Part shown: one piece after another, positions 1 to 12,800 of the stretch
Layout of the letters: each line of letters begins with the position of its first letter
Position numbering within the stretch: the first letter of the stretch is position 1
Assembly: GCA_018398805.1 (NCBI GenBank)
Contig: JAGFBZ010000855.1
Coordinates: 3,968,001 to 4,032,000, forward strand
Length of the DNA stretch: 64,000 bases
DNA from: Hirundichthys speculiger
Lineage: Eukaryota; Chordata; Actinopteri; Beloniformes; Exocoetidae
Reading direction: 5' to 3'
Program-made: the position numbers and the translations under genes
Notes under the pieces: model-generated
Database searches by the model: none
What the model was told of the DNA's origin: nothing
The model's input: only the letters and a program-made list of their open reading frames with translations

Positions 1-3000
1 TATATATATATATATATATATATGATGCCATGTTAATATAGGCAGTTACGATTCTCCCTCCTTAAAAGTCTCTCCGGCTCTGTAAAAAATAATCCGTGTG
101 TGTGTTTTTCTGTCAGTGTTCTTCCAACCATGTCCCATGTGTGCCTCAGTTATTGTCAGAATCAGCACAAGCAAATAATTATATTTACGTGATTAATTGA
201 ATCCTGAAAATGTGATCAGTTCATAAAATGGAACTCAGCCCTCAGTTTTGTCTTTGGGGTCTGCACACTGTAAGTCCATATGATTCTTTTTTTTTTTTTT
301 TAAGTTTTTATGGGTGAGACACATAATTTGCAAGCTGCTTTACTTATTCTTTACTTTTTTCTCTATTTTTTAAATCTTATATATTAAAATGAAAACTATA
401 AATAGTTTCATTTTGCCTGTGAACTAAATTTATAATTAAAATATTTTTGAAAAAGAAATTCTTTGCAGCTAGAAGAGGACCAGATGCTCAGACTTTTATT
501 TTATTTATTTATTTTTTTTTTATTTTAATTGACAAGGTTTAAACTTGGATCTTTTTTCAGGTCAAAAAATTCAACAACAGCGCACACGTCCATATTCATG
601 CCTTCCTACCATCCAGGTGTGATTATGGATATCTTAAAATGAAAAGTATCAATCCACAGTTAGCCAAGGAAATCAAATACTAAACAGCAGGTTGCCTCAG
701 CTTCCACTGAAATGATCAGTAGGCTTTAAATATATATTTATGAGAAAAAAGGCAAGTGTTGGAAGCAAACCATGAATTCTCCTCCTTTTGCGTCTATTGA
801 CAGCATTTTTTTTGTGACATCTGTAGTCGACTTATAACAAAATAGCAGCAACCGTAGAAAGATGCTTGCATAAACAATCCTTTTGTACACATACAAAGTA
901 AAAAGTACCTCAGTGTGTCTGCAGACATCCTAGCCACACTATGATGTATTGTTGGGCTTTGTCAGAGTTTATTTTGGCATAGTTCTGTGGCCCTCCGTTC
1001 TAACATTAATTACCATTTTGCAGTTACCTTAATTTTTTTAGAGAAAATATTTTATCAAAAATTCTTGAGTGAGATCTGCAGAAGCTGCTTTAAAATAAAA
1101 CAAATTCATGCCCACATAAGTCTTCCACAGCATTAATGCTGTGTTAAAAAAGATCTCTGCTGGACCGCAATGACATTCTGTGGCAGAGAAAACATTTCCT
1201 GTGGAACAACTAATAGCACTGATTTATTCTCGTGGTTTTTCCTGTTAACACATTGCTATATGTGTTGCATTTATAATTGAAAGTGCACTGACTCCATGAT
1301 GTGACTAAACTTCCTCAAGTGCAAGGGATGGATGATTGTCTCTGTCAAAAGAATCATTATTCAGTTTCTTTTGTGTATCGATGTGTCATTAATATTCTAT
1401 ATTAGCATCTGAAAAAGATGTCTCAAGCCCTTCCTGTGTGTTCAACTATCCACCTCATTTACCAACTATGGTATTGTTGTGTAATGATGCGCCACACTGA
1501 GGCCATTTTAGACAGAAACTGACCCCTTAGCTCCACAATGTTGTTACTTGCTGACCTCCTTCAGCCTAACGATTAGTTGATTCATTGATCCAACCCATGT
1601 CTTCTCAGGGAAACGTACAGGAAAAGTTTGTACAGTCTCAGGAGGTGGTAGTAAATGAGGAAGGAGGGCGAAGAGGCGAAGTCTATTGATTTTGTGGACA
1701 GTGACTGTGATCACTTTGAACAGCCTGGGATCGACAAACCGTCCCCAGGCAGTGCAAAACCTTGATCTAATGGACATGGAAGCAGCAGATGGGCGGGTCC
1801 ATCAGCAGCAAACATTCCACAACTCAACAAAAGCATGAGGGTATTAACTGTGATACCCATCGATCAGTCAGCACAGCACACAGTCAGAGACGCACGGGCC
1901 AATTCGATTTGTGTGGAGACGGAGCCGGTGTAATTGTACAGACCTACAAGCAGCAAAAACGACAGTATGGGTCAACAGAACACGGAAACACATTTTTTTT
2001 TATGTGTTGCAGACAAACCAAGAATAAGGTGAGAGGGAGGGGAAAGGGAATAAAGGAACACAGAAGAAGAGAATAAAGGAGCAGCATGCATAGATCCATA
2101 GAGTTTGATCTGATCTGTCATTAACAGTCTTGGCTGTGCTGCTCACTGTTCACCGGGGATCAGTCTTTTCAGACAAATCTGTAAACGGGAGTGACATCAG
2201 TTAAGAGCTTAGAAGTTTTATTTTGCTGTGTTTTGCAAAATCTCACAGGTGGGGCGGGTTTCAGCACAAACAACACCGAAGAAGTTAGTCCTGACAAGTC
2301 TTCGTCTGTCTTCCTGAAGCTCGGCTCTCAGCTGCTGTGGGATGGCCACACGTTTAAAACTGAATGCATTTTTCTCTTCAGAGCATCCAGCATATCTGCA
2401 ATACAACTTCCCTCAAAGACACTGTCCATATTCCTGTATTGTCTGAAATTAAGAAAATGTATGTGTTCTGCCTGATAATATGACAAAAATATGAATTTGA
2501 AGCTGAATTTAAGGTACAGTTCAATTTCAGAGTTGACGTTATTAAAATACAGCGGAAAATAAGGCCCGTGTCATGAAATATACTGTATTTCATCAATTTA
2601 CGATTAGTCACTGTCCCATCAAAAATAACGTTGTACTTTTTATCTGTGCTTCTTTACTTTTTCAGCTTGTTTTAAAAAGATTAATTCACTGAGTCCACAA
2701 AACATGATGAGACCACTTGGGTGAGCTAAATGACTTTTTGAGGCAGAGTCAGTGTAGAGGGCAGGAAAACAAGGATTAAAATGTATGCAAAATATGCTAA
2801 CTGCTACAAGCAATAGGCATTTCCAAACTTGCAAGTAAACACGGAGCATATCAAATGTTTGATGATCATGAACGAAGGAAAGGTCAATTCTAATCCAAAG
2901 CATTCAGCTGTAGAAGAATCAAGTTTTATTAATATCAGAGCGACGTGAGTGACAGATTACATTATTTTGCTGTGAAAAGGCATAATTAATAACATTTTCT

Positions 3001-6000
3001 TAATGTCTTTTCCAAATATGCTGAACATCATAACTGACAAAGCTTATCGTACCCTCATAATTAAACTGACAACACTGAATCAACCCATTCATGTTATGCA
3101 CTGGTTATTGAATGAACTACAGGATTCACCGTGTGGAAGAGACTGATATCATTCTCCTGTTTGCCTGACAACAACAAGACGAGATTTATTTCTTTAGTTT
3201 ATTTCTTTAGTTTTCCATATGTTTTAATTTCTATTATAAAATCATAAATTCATGGCAAAGTGATTGAGTCATTCATCACGGGACAGATAAGGACTGTAGA
3301 AAATATTCATCTGATTGAGGTTGTCAGCATTTGGCTGCAATGACTCAACAACACTGGTCTTAGATTACAATCCAAACATATTTCATTATAAGGCTGACAA
3401 AGGTAGGCGAAGATTAAGCGCTATTTTTCATAGTTTGATTTTAAGGAATTGTGATTTGATCTTATATGAATAAATAGAAATACATTTTAAGGAAGTTTTA
3501 TTTGTTTTTGTAATAAAACATTTAAGGAAGTTTTATTTGTTTTTGTAATAAAAACGTTTATTTCCCAGCACTTCATATTTCCTATAATTATATTAATTTA
3601 GGGGGGGGGGTGTTTCCTGAAATTGTGCAGATGAGAAAAAGTCCACACTGCAGCACTGCTCGTGCCAGGGGTGAAACCTTCTCCCTTCCAATGTCATCAA
3701 TGCCTGCTGGCATGTCTGTGATGTCACTGAGTGGTATTTATTTTTTGGTTGGTGCCAGAGCTTTATATCGGTTTGCCTTTCTTTGTCTATTTTCTCACTA
3801 AAGTAGAGGTTAATAAATTGCAAACACGACTATTCTCATTCACAATTTTCTTCACTTCTGTTTTATTATGGCATAACAAGTTTGAAATGTTGTCTGAAAA
3901 GCAGTTTATTAAGACTACCAGATGGTCTGAGTTAGATGCCTTAGACGCATGACTCGCCACCAAGGGCAAAAAAGTAGTTACCTACTAATTTGTCACCATC
4001 AGCCACTTTTCTTTTCTTTCTTTTTTTTTTTTTTTAAACAGCTCTAGCCTCTCATTAGCTAGATCAGTAGCTGGCCTCGGCAGGAATGTGGTCTCCAGCC
4101 TTAACTACAGAGCCTCTGCTGACAGCCCAACAGACAAAACTTGACATCACGTCACTTATACATGTTTGGTATGTGCAGTACATGATGGACAGCTAAGAAA
4201 AAAAGCAGTGGTTTTAAGTTATTAATGGCTTCTCTCTGTTTTTTTTTCTTTATAATGAAAAGTGTTATATTAATACTCAAATTTATTGAATTACACCGTG
4301 TTAAATCAGAGATGAATAATAGATATCCGGTATTGGTTGTATTCACGTGCGTGTATAAATCTTCCACGCCAGGGTTCCTAACTCATGTTTTCAGCGTAAA
4401 ACGCCTTCTATTTTTTTTTTTGATGCTGTGAAACAAATACCCCCCCCGATGGTAAGAATATACGATTTCTCACCTCACACTTCAGCACCAACACCACGCA
4501 GAGTCACTGTGAGCGTCCCCAAAACATAACTGGTGCATACATTTACATGCATATCATACAAGGACTTAACGGTAGCTGACAGGCTGAACTTGAGCTCCTT
4601 CACAGCTCAATGTTAGTTTTTAGAGTAGCTGGTGAAGTGGATGTTTGCATGGATGTTTCCCATAATTCAACTGCATCCCGACCGCATGCCTATCTGGAGC
4701 TGAATTTCTAAGACATGTCACAGACATGTCATAGAACAGGGAACGTGACAGAAAGTCAATGCTGTAACTTTCCATCAACGAGGTCTTTATTTCCATTTCT
4801 GAAATGCTGAATAGGGTGAATGTTTTTGGATAGCAGTTTTTTTTTTTCATAGAAACTTGGTCCTACAGACACCTCTTGCATAAGCAGCATTAAACACAAA
4901 TAAGATCAGAGAGATATTTGCAGTGCAACTGCACTGCAAATTAGTGTTTGCAAAACATATTTTATATTTTAGTCATTGTATGCTTTTTGTGAAAAACTGA
5001 TAAAATCCAAATACTATTATCATTAATTTTAAACATGGTATACTCAAAGTCAGAGGTCAGAAACTCACATATTCACACAAAACCATTAGCCCTGGTGTAA
5101 TTTAAGAGGAGCCTGAGTAACATGATAATCATGACAGATTTTGACATTACGGTAATCGAGAATTGCCGGCGGGTCGTTGCATTTCTGCAATGAAGGGGAA
5201 GAAGTCTATGAACATATTAACAGAACAATCTTTAATGTTTTATCTCAAAGACACATGCAGAGAATGGAGGTGGCTGGGTTGCCTTTAAATGACTAAGTCA
5301 ATTACCTCCACCATAGAGCAGCAGTGATTTGGATATTAAAGACAGGTGGAGTTGAGAGTGAGGGGACTATATCAAAGGGGTCTGCCCAGTTATCCCATGT
5401 CCCTTGAGGCTGTTCTTAAGAACACCTGAATGACTCTGAATCAGGACTGCGCTGGCTGTGATAGCTTTTGCAGCAAGTTGAGATGAGATGGAAGTCGACT
5501 CACCTGGTCCACGACCAAGTGTTAATGTCTCCAGGGATTCTTATAATTAACCTCACATTCACATGATAGTACCTCAGAAAAGCAGATGTGTCTGACAGCT
5601 CAATCACACCTCTGTGTGATGTTTTAGATTCATTGTCACATACTGCAGAGTCAGACGGACGCTGTGCTCATGACTCATGTTATATTGTGTTAAAAAGACA
5701 AGAAACAACTTAATGATAGAAAAAATTTGACATGACATGTCATGCAAAGGATGTGTGTATGTTTAATTTTGCCATTCAGCATCAGTTGCGGAAACAGAAT
5801 GTATAAATAAAGAGATTAATAAGATATTAACTGTAAATGGATCTGAAGGACTGGTGTCTGTTAAAGCCATGTGGCTTGATAATAGCACCTTTAAGGTGCT
5901 GTGATAAATTCCTTGTAATAACAATAGATCAAATAAAGATTCTGCTAAACAGACTAACTCATGTGTTGAGTTCACTCTTATACATGTTCTGTAGCATTAT

Positions 6001-6480
6001 TTTTTTTAGACATTTACTACAACATTAGCAGTGTTTGTTATTAAATGCCTTTTAAATCTTTGTTTTTTTTTAAATTGCCCAGTTTATGTGAAACACTAAG
6101 TAAGCTTTAACATGGATTCTGTTATTTTTGTAGTATTAATTGTGCCTATTTCTGCATCGTCGTACACCCTCAGACAAATTAGTTGCTCATGTAAGCCTTG
6201 GTACAAATAGAGCATCTTCTTTTTTTCTTTTCTCAGCCACAGGGCCTCCTGCTCATACAGAACCCATTAATCTCTTTTGACCCTATTTGCTTGCCCCTTA
6301 AAATCAGTTGATCCTGGCTGATAAACTTTATCTGTACTTGCCTGTCCTTCATCCCCCCCACCACATCAGTGCTTCTTTTTTTTCAACCTCTTATCAACTC
6401 AGGCTAAATTACTGGACTTTCTAAAGCACACACAGGCAAAATATGGCGTATGGACCGTCTCAGGCAGCCCATAAATTTAT
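1..6480. other. non-coding, no gene seen
   Basis: Starts inside a (TA)n run (1-23). It is AT-rich unique-looking sequence with poly(T) runs and no ORF showing recognisable protein or paired splice sites. A 35-bp unit is duplicated in tandem at about 3487-3556. Confidence 0.6.
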
Positions 6481-6485
6481 GTACA

Positions 6486-6526
<41 letters not shown>
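6486..6526. repeat. (TA)n microsatellite
   Basis: Uninterrupted TA dinucleotides just left of the MITE. A second (TA)n run, 6800-6842, lies just right of it. Confidence 0.95.
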
Positions 6527-6530
<4 letters not shown>

Positions 6531-6538
6531 CATACATA

Positions 6539-6794
6539 CAGTCATGGAAAAATTATTAGACCACCCTTGTTTTCTTCAGTTTCTTGTTCATTTTAATACC
6601 TGGTACAACTAAAGGTACATTTGTTTGTTTTTACATCAATAGCTATGGCGTTGTACCGCCAAAAACACTGCTTTTATGCATTCAGTGTTTTCTTTTCTGT
6701 CTGTTTAGTCACATGATGACGTTTAGTGGTACCAGGTATTAAAATGAACAAGAAAGTGAAGAAAATATGGTGGTCTAATAATTCTTTCCATGAC

Positions 6795-6796
<2 letters not shown>
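6539..6796. mobile_element. non-autonomous TIR element (mariner-like MITE), 258 bp
   Basis: Long terminal inverted repeats of about 70 bp begin CAGTCATGGAAAAATTATTA and end CCATGACTG. They include TTCATTTTAATACCTGGTAC on the left and its complement on the right. It is flanked by (TA)n or TA-rich DNA, as expected for a TA-target element, although the right flank reads TG rather than TA. No transposase frame is present. Confidence 0.75.
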
Positions 6797-6842
<46 letters not shown>

Positions 6843-6846
<4 letters not shown>

Positions 6847-9800
6847 CAGTATATGCAAATTCACATTATATATGTATAATTGAAAAAAAAAAATCACAGA
6901 AAAATAAAAAAGAAAGTCAAAGTTGGAAAATGGTGTTGCACCAGAGATTTGAGATTCGTCCCTCTGCACATGCTTGTTATTGAACATTATTAAAAGAAAA
7001 AGAAAATGACTGCACCAGTAAAGATTTTTCAGGTGACTAAAAACAGTCTATACTTTTACCATTTAACTGAACAACAGCAAAGAGCACAGTGTACACTCGT
7101 GCTGGACAAACAACTTTTTTTCTTAGGTGATGGGTTTGTAATTCAGCAGTTTTGATAGAAAAGAATTAGCTGGAATGGATGTTTCAGAAAAAAAATGTTG
7201 ACATCAAATGATGAGACTTTATATACTGTATATATATATATATACACATACACACAGATATGTGTGATCTAGTGAGGTTCCAGACAGCAGTGGATAATCC
7301 AAGTGATCTGAGGGTCTTAATGCAATATGAAGGGGTTTTTTTAAAGGTCAGCTGCAGATCTGCCATTTTTCATAAGTCCTGTGCTCTTCTCTGGCCTTCT
7401 AGCCATTAAAGGTCACATCATACTACTCATCTGTAGACGAAAAGATGACAAAGGATTCTGTGTGAAGGGGACTATTCTTCATCTAACAAGGACCACAAAA
7501 GCGTACACTTTAATTATATTACCTGATGTCATACCAAATTCACAGCAAGGTCTCTCAACACTGGCTTCTGCAGATCCTAGTATTTATGCTACAGAAACTG
7601 AAATGATCTTTTTGTCTTTCATGTTCAATCCAGGGAAGTGCCTTCAAACGTAACAAGTACCTTTAGTAAGTAAATGAATAAATAATGAAGTAGATGTCAT
7701 CATTTAAGTGATGCTGTATTTATTTTACCTAGTTTTAGTTTGTTTTTGTTTATTTTTTTCAAAATAAAACTAATGCAAATGCCACCAAATCCTCTGGAAG
7801 ACAAAAACAGTCCCTTAATCAAATAATGACAAAATCAGTGAAAATTGCATTTTTCTTCATTGTCACCACTGGATTATTTGTTTGTTAGCTGGCTGTTTGG
7901 TGGGTTGGTTGATTGACTGCAGTCTTCTTCAGTTCCTTTTTACTTTACAACAACAACGAGGCAAGTCATACTTCCACAGACATTTCTTACTACTCAAGAG
8001 AAATCCTACATTCCTCAGTGTAAATTCATAAAAATCAGTGCACAACGTAAGAGACACCTTACATTGAGTTTTGCAATTTGCAGGACTACACTCCTCTTCT
8101 TCGACAAGTAAATCTAGTTGGTTGGTTATAAGGTGGTCATAGGGGAAAGGAGTTTTTTTATTATTATTATGGCCTGTTTGTGTCCTGTGGCTGCCCTTTA
8201 TCTGGTCTATTGAGGTTCTGTCAGCTCAGAAAATGAACGACTGCCTTTCCCACAATAAATGTGATTTCCTTCATGTATGATTTTTCTTTTCCTATTTCAT
8301 TTTATTTTTTTATTTTTTTGCAAAGTTATGTCACCTCTGTCAGGCACCTGTCGGTTCAGCCTCAACCCACTTTTTACCATGTTTGCATCATCACACCTCC
8401 CATAACTGACCACAGAGGCTTCAGGCTCACTTGCCTTGTTAATGCTTTAAGTAAGGAGTGATTAGTATCATAGACAGCTGCAGCAGGACATTCATCATGA
8501 GAGGGAAGGAGATGTGACACTAATGAATAATTCTGCTTTAATCAGAAATCTGTGTCGTATCAGCCTGCACATAATTATGCAATGTATGCAATTAGTTTTA
8601 ATCATGTATAAGATAACTTTGAATATATTCTGTTTCCATGATTGTGCCTCTGTTTGTGCATCCAAAGTACAACTTGCGTGTACTTATGCCAGTTTGGCCT
8701 GGTGGACTGTGGCACCATTCTGTTAAGTGTGAGACATTCAGTATTAAATGTCATTTTGTCTGCACTCAGAATGACTTGGGGAATGAAAACAAGAAATGGC
8801 AAAACGATTTGCAATTAATTCACTTGCTTATAACTCTAATCATAAAACTGATTTGCTATGAAAAACTAGTTGTAAATTCTGACAAATATCCAGTGTACAT
8901 GTAAGGTATGTGTTTGACTTAAAGCAGAAGAAATAGAAAATTCCAGCGAAAGGAAAGGATGCCAGCAGATAGGACCTTTTTTTAGCCATTGCAGGGAAGG
9001 GGGACATGTTGGGGAGGCAGAAAAAGAGGTCTTTAAATGAAAGGTAAGCAGAGGAGCAAACAGAGAAATACCTCCTCGAGAAATACCACCTAAGTCATAC
9101 CCTCTCTATTCATCATGTGTGCTTGTCGCAGCAGTCGTTGTACTGTGCTGTGTTCACAAAGGTGCATATTCCCCTTGTGCTTTTGAAAAAGTTCAGCCAC
9201 AGTGGATGTCTGCTGATTACCTGCCAAATGGACTCGCCACCCATCCACAGACAACATTATTCTGGAACCAGTGAAAGGATAATATTTCCTGAAAAACCAC
9301 TGGAGAGTAGATAAGTGACACATCAAGTCATTCATATTGATTAAGTCCTGGAGGCATTAGCAAAATCATTTGAATCTGAGAATGGAGAGGTTGGGGTGAA
9401 CACTGCTGCACCAGTGACTGAAAGGCATTTAAATGCATTTTAATTAAAAATAAAAAAAAAAGAGGCTGTGCTGTCGTGATAGGATGTGTAAATAAAACAG
9501 CAATCAAGATACATTATCTTCAGCCAGAGCTGCACCACAGTGACTGACTGTGTTTGTTAAAACAGTGCAGCCGGGTGCATGTGTTACTTTGAAGTCAAGC
9601 CCTCACCAGGTAGCCCTATTGTCCTCTTAAAAAAAAAAAATGTATATATATTTAGATATATATATATCTATATATGTATACACACTGTTCCTGATAATTA
9701 AAGCAATAATAGAAGAGACACACATCTAAAAAAGGTTGTGCCTTTCCTAAAGACGATCAGTGGTTGTGGTGGAACCTGATCAATGTTTGTGCACAAATCA

Positions 9801-12800
9801 AAGGAGCAGGGGGTGTTTGCAGCAACACATTTTTCCTGGAAAACTCTCTCTGGCTTCCCAGAATCCACCTCAGCAGTGAAGAAAGAAGCACCTCTTCAGA
9901 TTTCCTGCTGAAATTCAATGTGCCATCTTCAGTTTCCGTGGAGGCGCTTTACGGCTTTTCAGTTGTGATTATGAAGTAACCACGGCCACAGACAGGAGGT
10001 GGAGACCACATGAAACTCAAAACCACTGCGAATGTCCATGAAAAGGCACAGCACATGTACTCTCTTGTGGATTAAAAAAGCACTTCGACACTTGGAACCA
10101 CAGCAGCAAGTCAGTACGCTGCACACATAAATGTGTACATGTGCTAAAAACCCTCACAGACATGAACCCATCACAGCTCCACTGAGCTCAGAAGCATTTA
10201 TTATTAATAGAGGAAATCATAGGAGGCTTTTAATTGGAGATGCTCTTGTGGGTGTCTCAGAGGTAAGCGGGGTGCTGTCACTGTCGATCTGCAAACTTTC
10301 TCAGCTCGGAGAAAAACGGCGGGACATCACACTTTCATGTGTACCTCCTGTTGACTGTGAAGGATGTAATTTGAAGCCATCCTTCTCCTCTCACCACAGA
10401 CTCTGATTAGCAGTCCTGGCTCCCAGGCTGAAGCATACTAATTTAGAAACAGCAGTCTGGGAATCACCACCATTAGTCGCAGGTATAGAAAGTAAATGGC
10501 ATAATATCCAGATGACAGGAAGGTAGCGCCTTGGCTGTCCATCACAAAAATTTGATTTAAAAATTCCGTATGAACGCTAATGACACCTTGCCAGGGGCAT
10601 GATGAGAGAAGAGAGATGGACAGGAGAGTATAGATATGATAAATGAAAGCACTATGGAATGAAAGGCGACTGGACTGTGTATATATGATGATGTGATCAT
10701 GGCACGCATTGCAGCAATCAGCATGAAAGTAGCTCAGACACTGATTGGAGTTAATGACAGGAACTGCTGAAGAGCCAGGCTACTCCACATCATCAGTGAT
10801 GTGTTGCTGTCTCCTGTCATTCCTCTACTTGTTTCCTCAGGAATATGTTGTACCTTCCTGTGTTTCCTGATTGCCAGGCTGCACCTGACCATCATTACAT
10901 GCCGCAGGTACTGCAGGAACTCAGATAAGGTGCATTTTATTTTTCATCAGCTATTCATTTTTATCAAGAGTAACACAAAGGAAGCATTCAGCAGGGAGGT
11001 TTAGGTCACACTTTCTATATAGAGAGAGGGCAACATCCTATTACAGCCTGAAACTACCTGGAGTTCTGTGGGTAGTTGGTCATATAAACCCAGCCTCAGG
11101 TGTGCCACAAGCCTGTTGGGCAATCATATAGCAATGTTCTTGCAGGCATGATGATCTGAAAGGCCGTCTTGTTTGTCACATATTGACCCACTTTGCCTGA
11201 CAGCTCACAAATCAGCGCTATCAGTCCTCGCACTCTGTGTGTGCGCGTGTGTCCCTATGTGTGTTTACACACCCTCCAGCACCACCTTCCCTCACGGACC
11301 TCCCCAAGAGGATTCCAAGGCCTTGCCTCATTTGCACTCATCACAGCAACTTGTGACTGGGCTGACAGCCTCATTTTCCCCACTCTGCATGAAGCAGAAC
11401 AGCAGCAAAACCTAGGAAGAACCAAGCTCCCAGAGTGGTTTTATAATTAGGTGCTTACTCTTTGCCACTAATGTAAAGGGAGCACGAGCTGCCTTTTGAG
11501 TATGCATGGCTGGCAGGCCCTCCACATGTACAAACCACCCCAGATGATTATATGTAGGTGTAAGGTGGTGCAAGGTGTTGTCTGAGGAAACAGAAACATG
11601 CAGTAACGAGGCACGAGACAGGCGGGGAGGGTAACAAACGTGTTTAGAATGTGCTTGTCATCTCACTGCTCAGCAGGTGAGAATTGTGCCTGAGGTGGTG
11701 ACTGATTACTTTGATGTGAAATGATGTTTGAAGTGACTCTGAGGGACATGGACTGCTGGCACGGCCCTGGTCTCATTGTCACTTGGTCAGCTAGGCTCAG
11801 GTTTGAATGTCCTCTGGCTCACTGGTTCTCCGAGGGTCCAAAGGGCTGGGGACAGATGGAGCTGTTGCCATGTGTTATAGTGAGCGAAAACGCAGCTGCC
11901 TGCTGCATTTCTACTTAATGTCTTGAGATGAAAACACCTGGTCTTGGCAAGGAGGTGTGAATGGAAAAGGGGGACCAGCTCTCTAAACATGGGTTTGCAA
12001 GAGCACTTCTTTAATACCTGAAGGAAATGTCCCTGAATATCACTCAGTTTTTTTTCTTTTCAGTAAAAAAGGAAAAAAGTGAATTACAAATGAAATTCCA
12101 TTCTCCAAGAAAAACCTTGAGCAGTCATTGCTGTATAATATCCTGTTTTGTTGTTTTAGTGTCTCTGAGACAGAGTACGTTCTTTCGTTGTAAACGGTTT
12201 AACATTTATGCAACAGCATTTAAAACATTTATAAAGCCAAGTTTATTTTCAATGTTATGCAGGAACACAGGATTACACTATACCATGCCTCACCTCATTC
12301 TGTCTGTCTGTATTCTATCTCTCAGTTTCTTTTTTCCATCTCCGTCGGACAGATGTCATCTGTTATTCAGCCACGCTCACACGGCTGATAGAACATCCAT
12401 CGAGTGTAGAGGTGGAAATGGAGCAATCAATTAGATTTTAACAAATGACTTTCTGTGTATTACCCAGCAGCTGTTAAATCGGTCAGCCTTAGAACACTCT
12501 CCTCTGTGAGGGGACGAAGGAGAGGGCTTGTCCTACTCTTCGTGCTACATCGTGGCAAACTGAAGAGAAAGTCAGCCATTGCCTCGGGCAAGTGTGTGCT
12601 ATGAGAAGGGTGGCTGTGGACAGAGATGGAGGGACGGAGGGTGGAGGATGGAGGTGGGTCAGCTAGATCCCAGGGGTCCATGTTGGAGATGATGCAGGAC
12701 TGAGGGCCAGGACATCGACTTTCTCCATGTGGAGGTCCATAGTTACCTCAGGCAAGGGCTGGGTCTTCCATTTGTTCAATTCTCCTTCTTCTCCTGAAAA

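Noticed and set aside
9090..9335. Minus-strand ORF with a helix-turn-helix-like STVQRLLRQAH
   Set aside because: Similarity to Tc1-type transposase is too faint and no inverted repeats surround it.
12460..12681. Minus-strand ORF MDPWDLADPPP... possibly an exon
   Set aside because: No family resemblance, and the splice donor at its end is weak; no partner exon was found.
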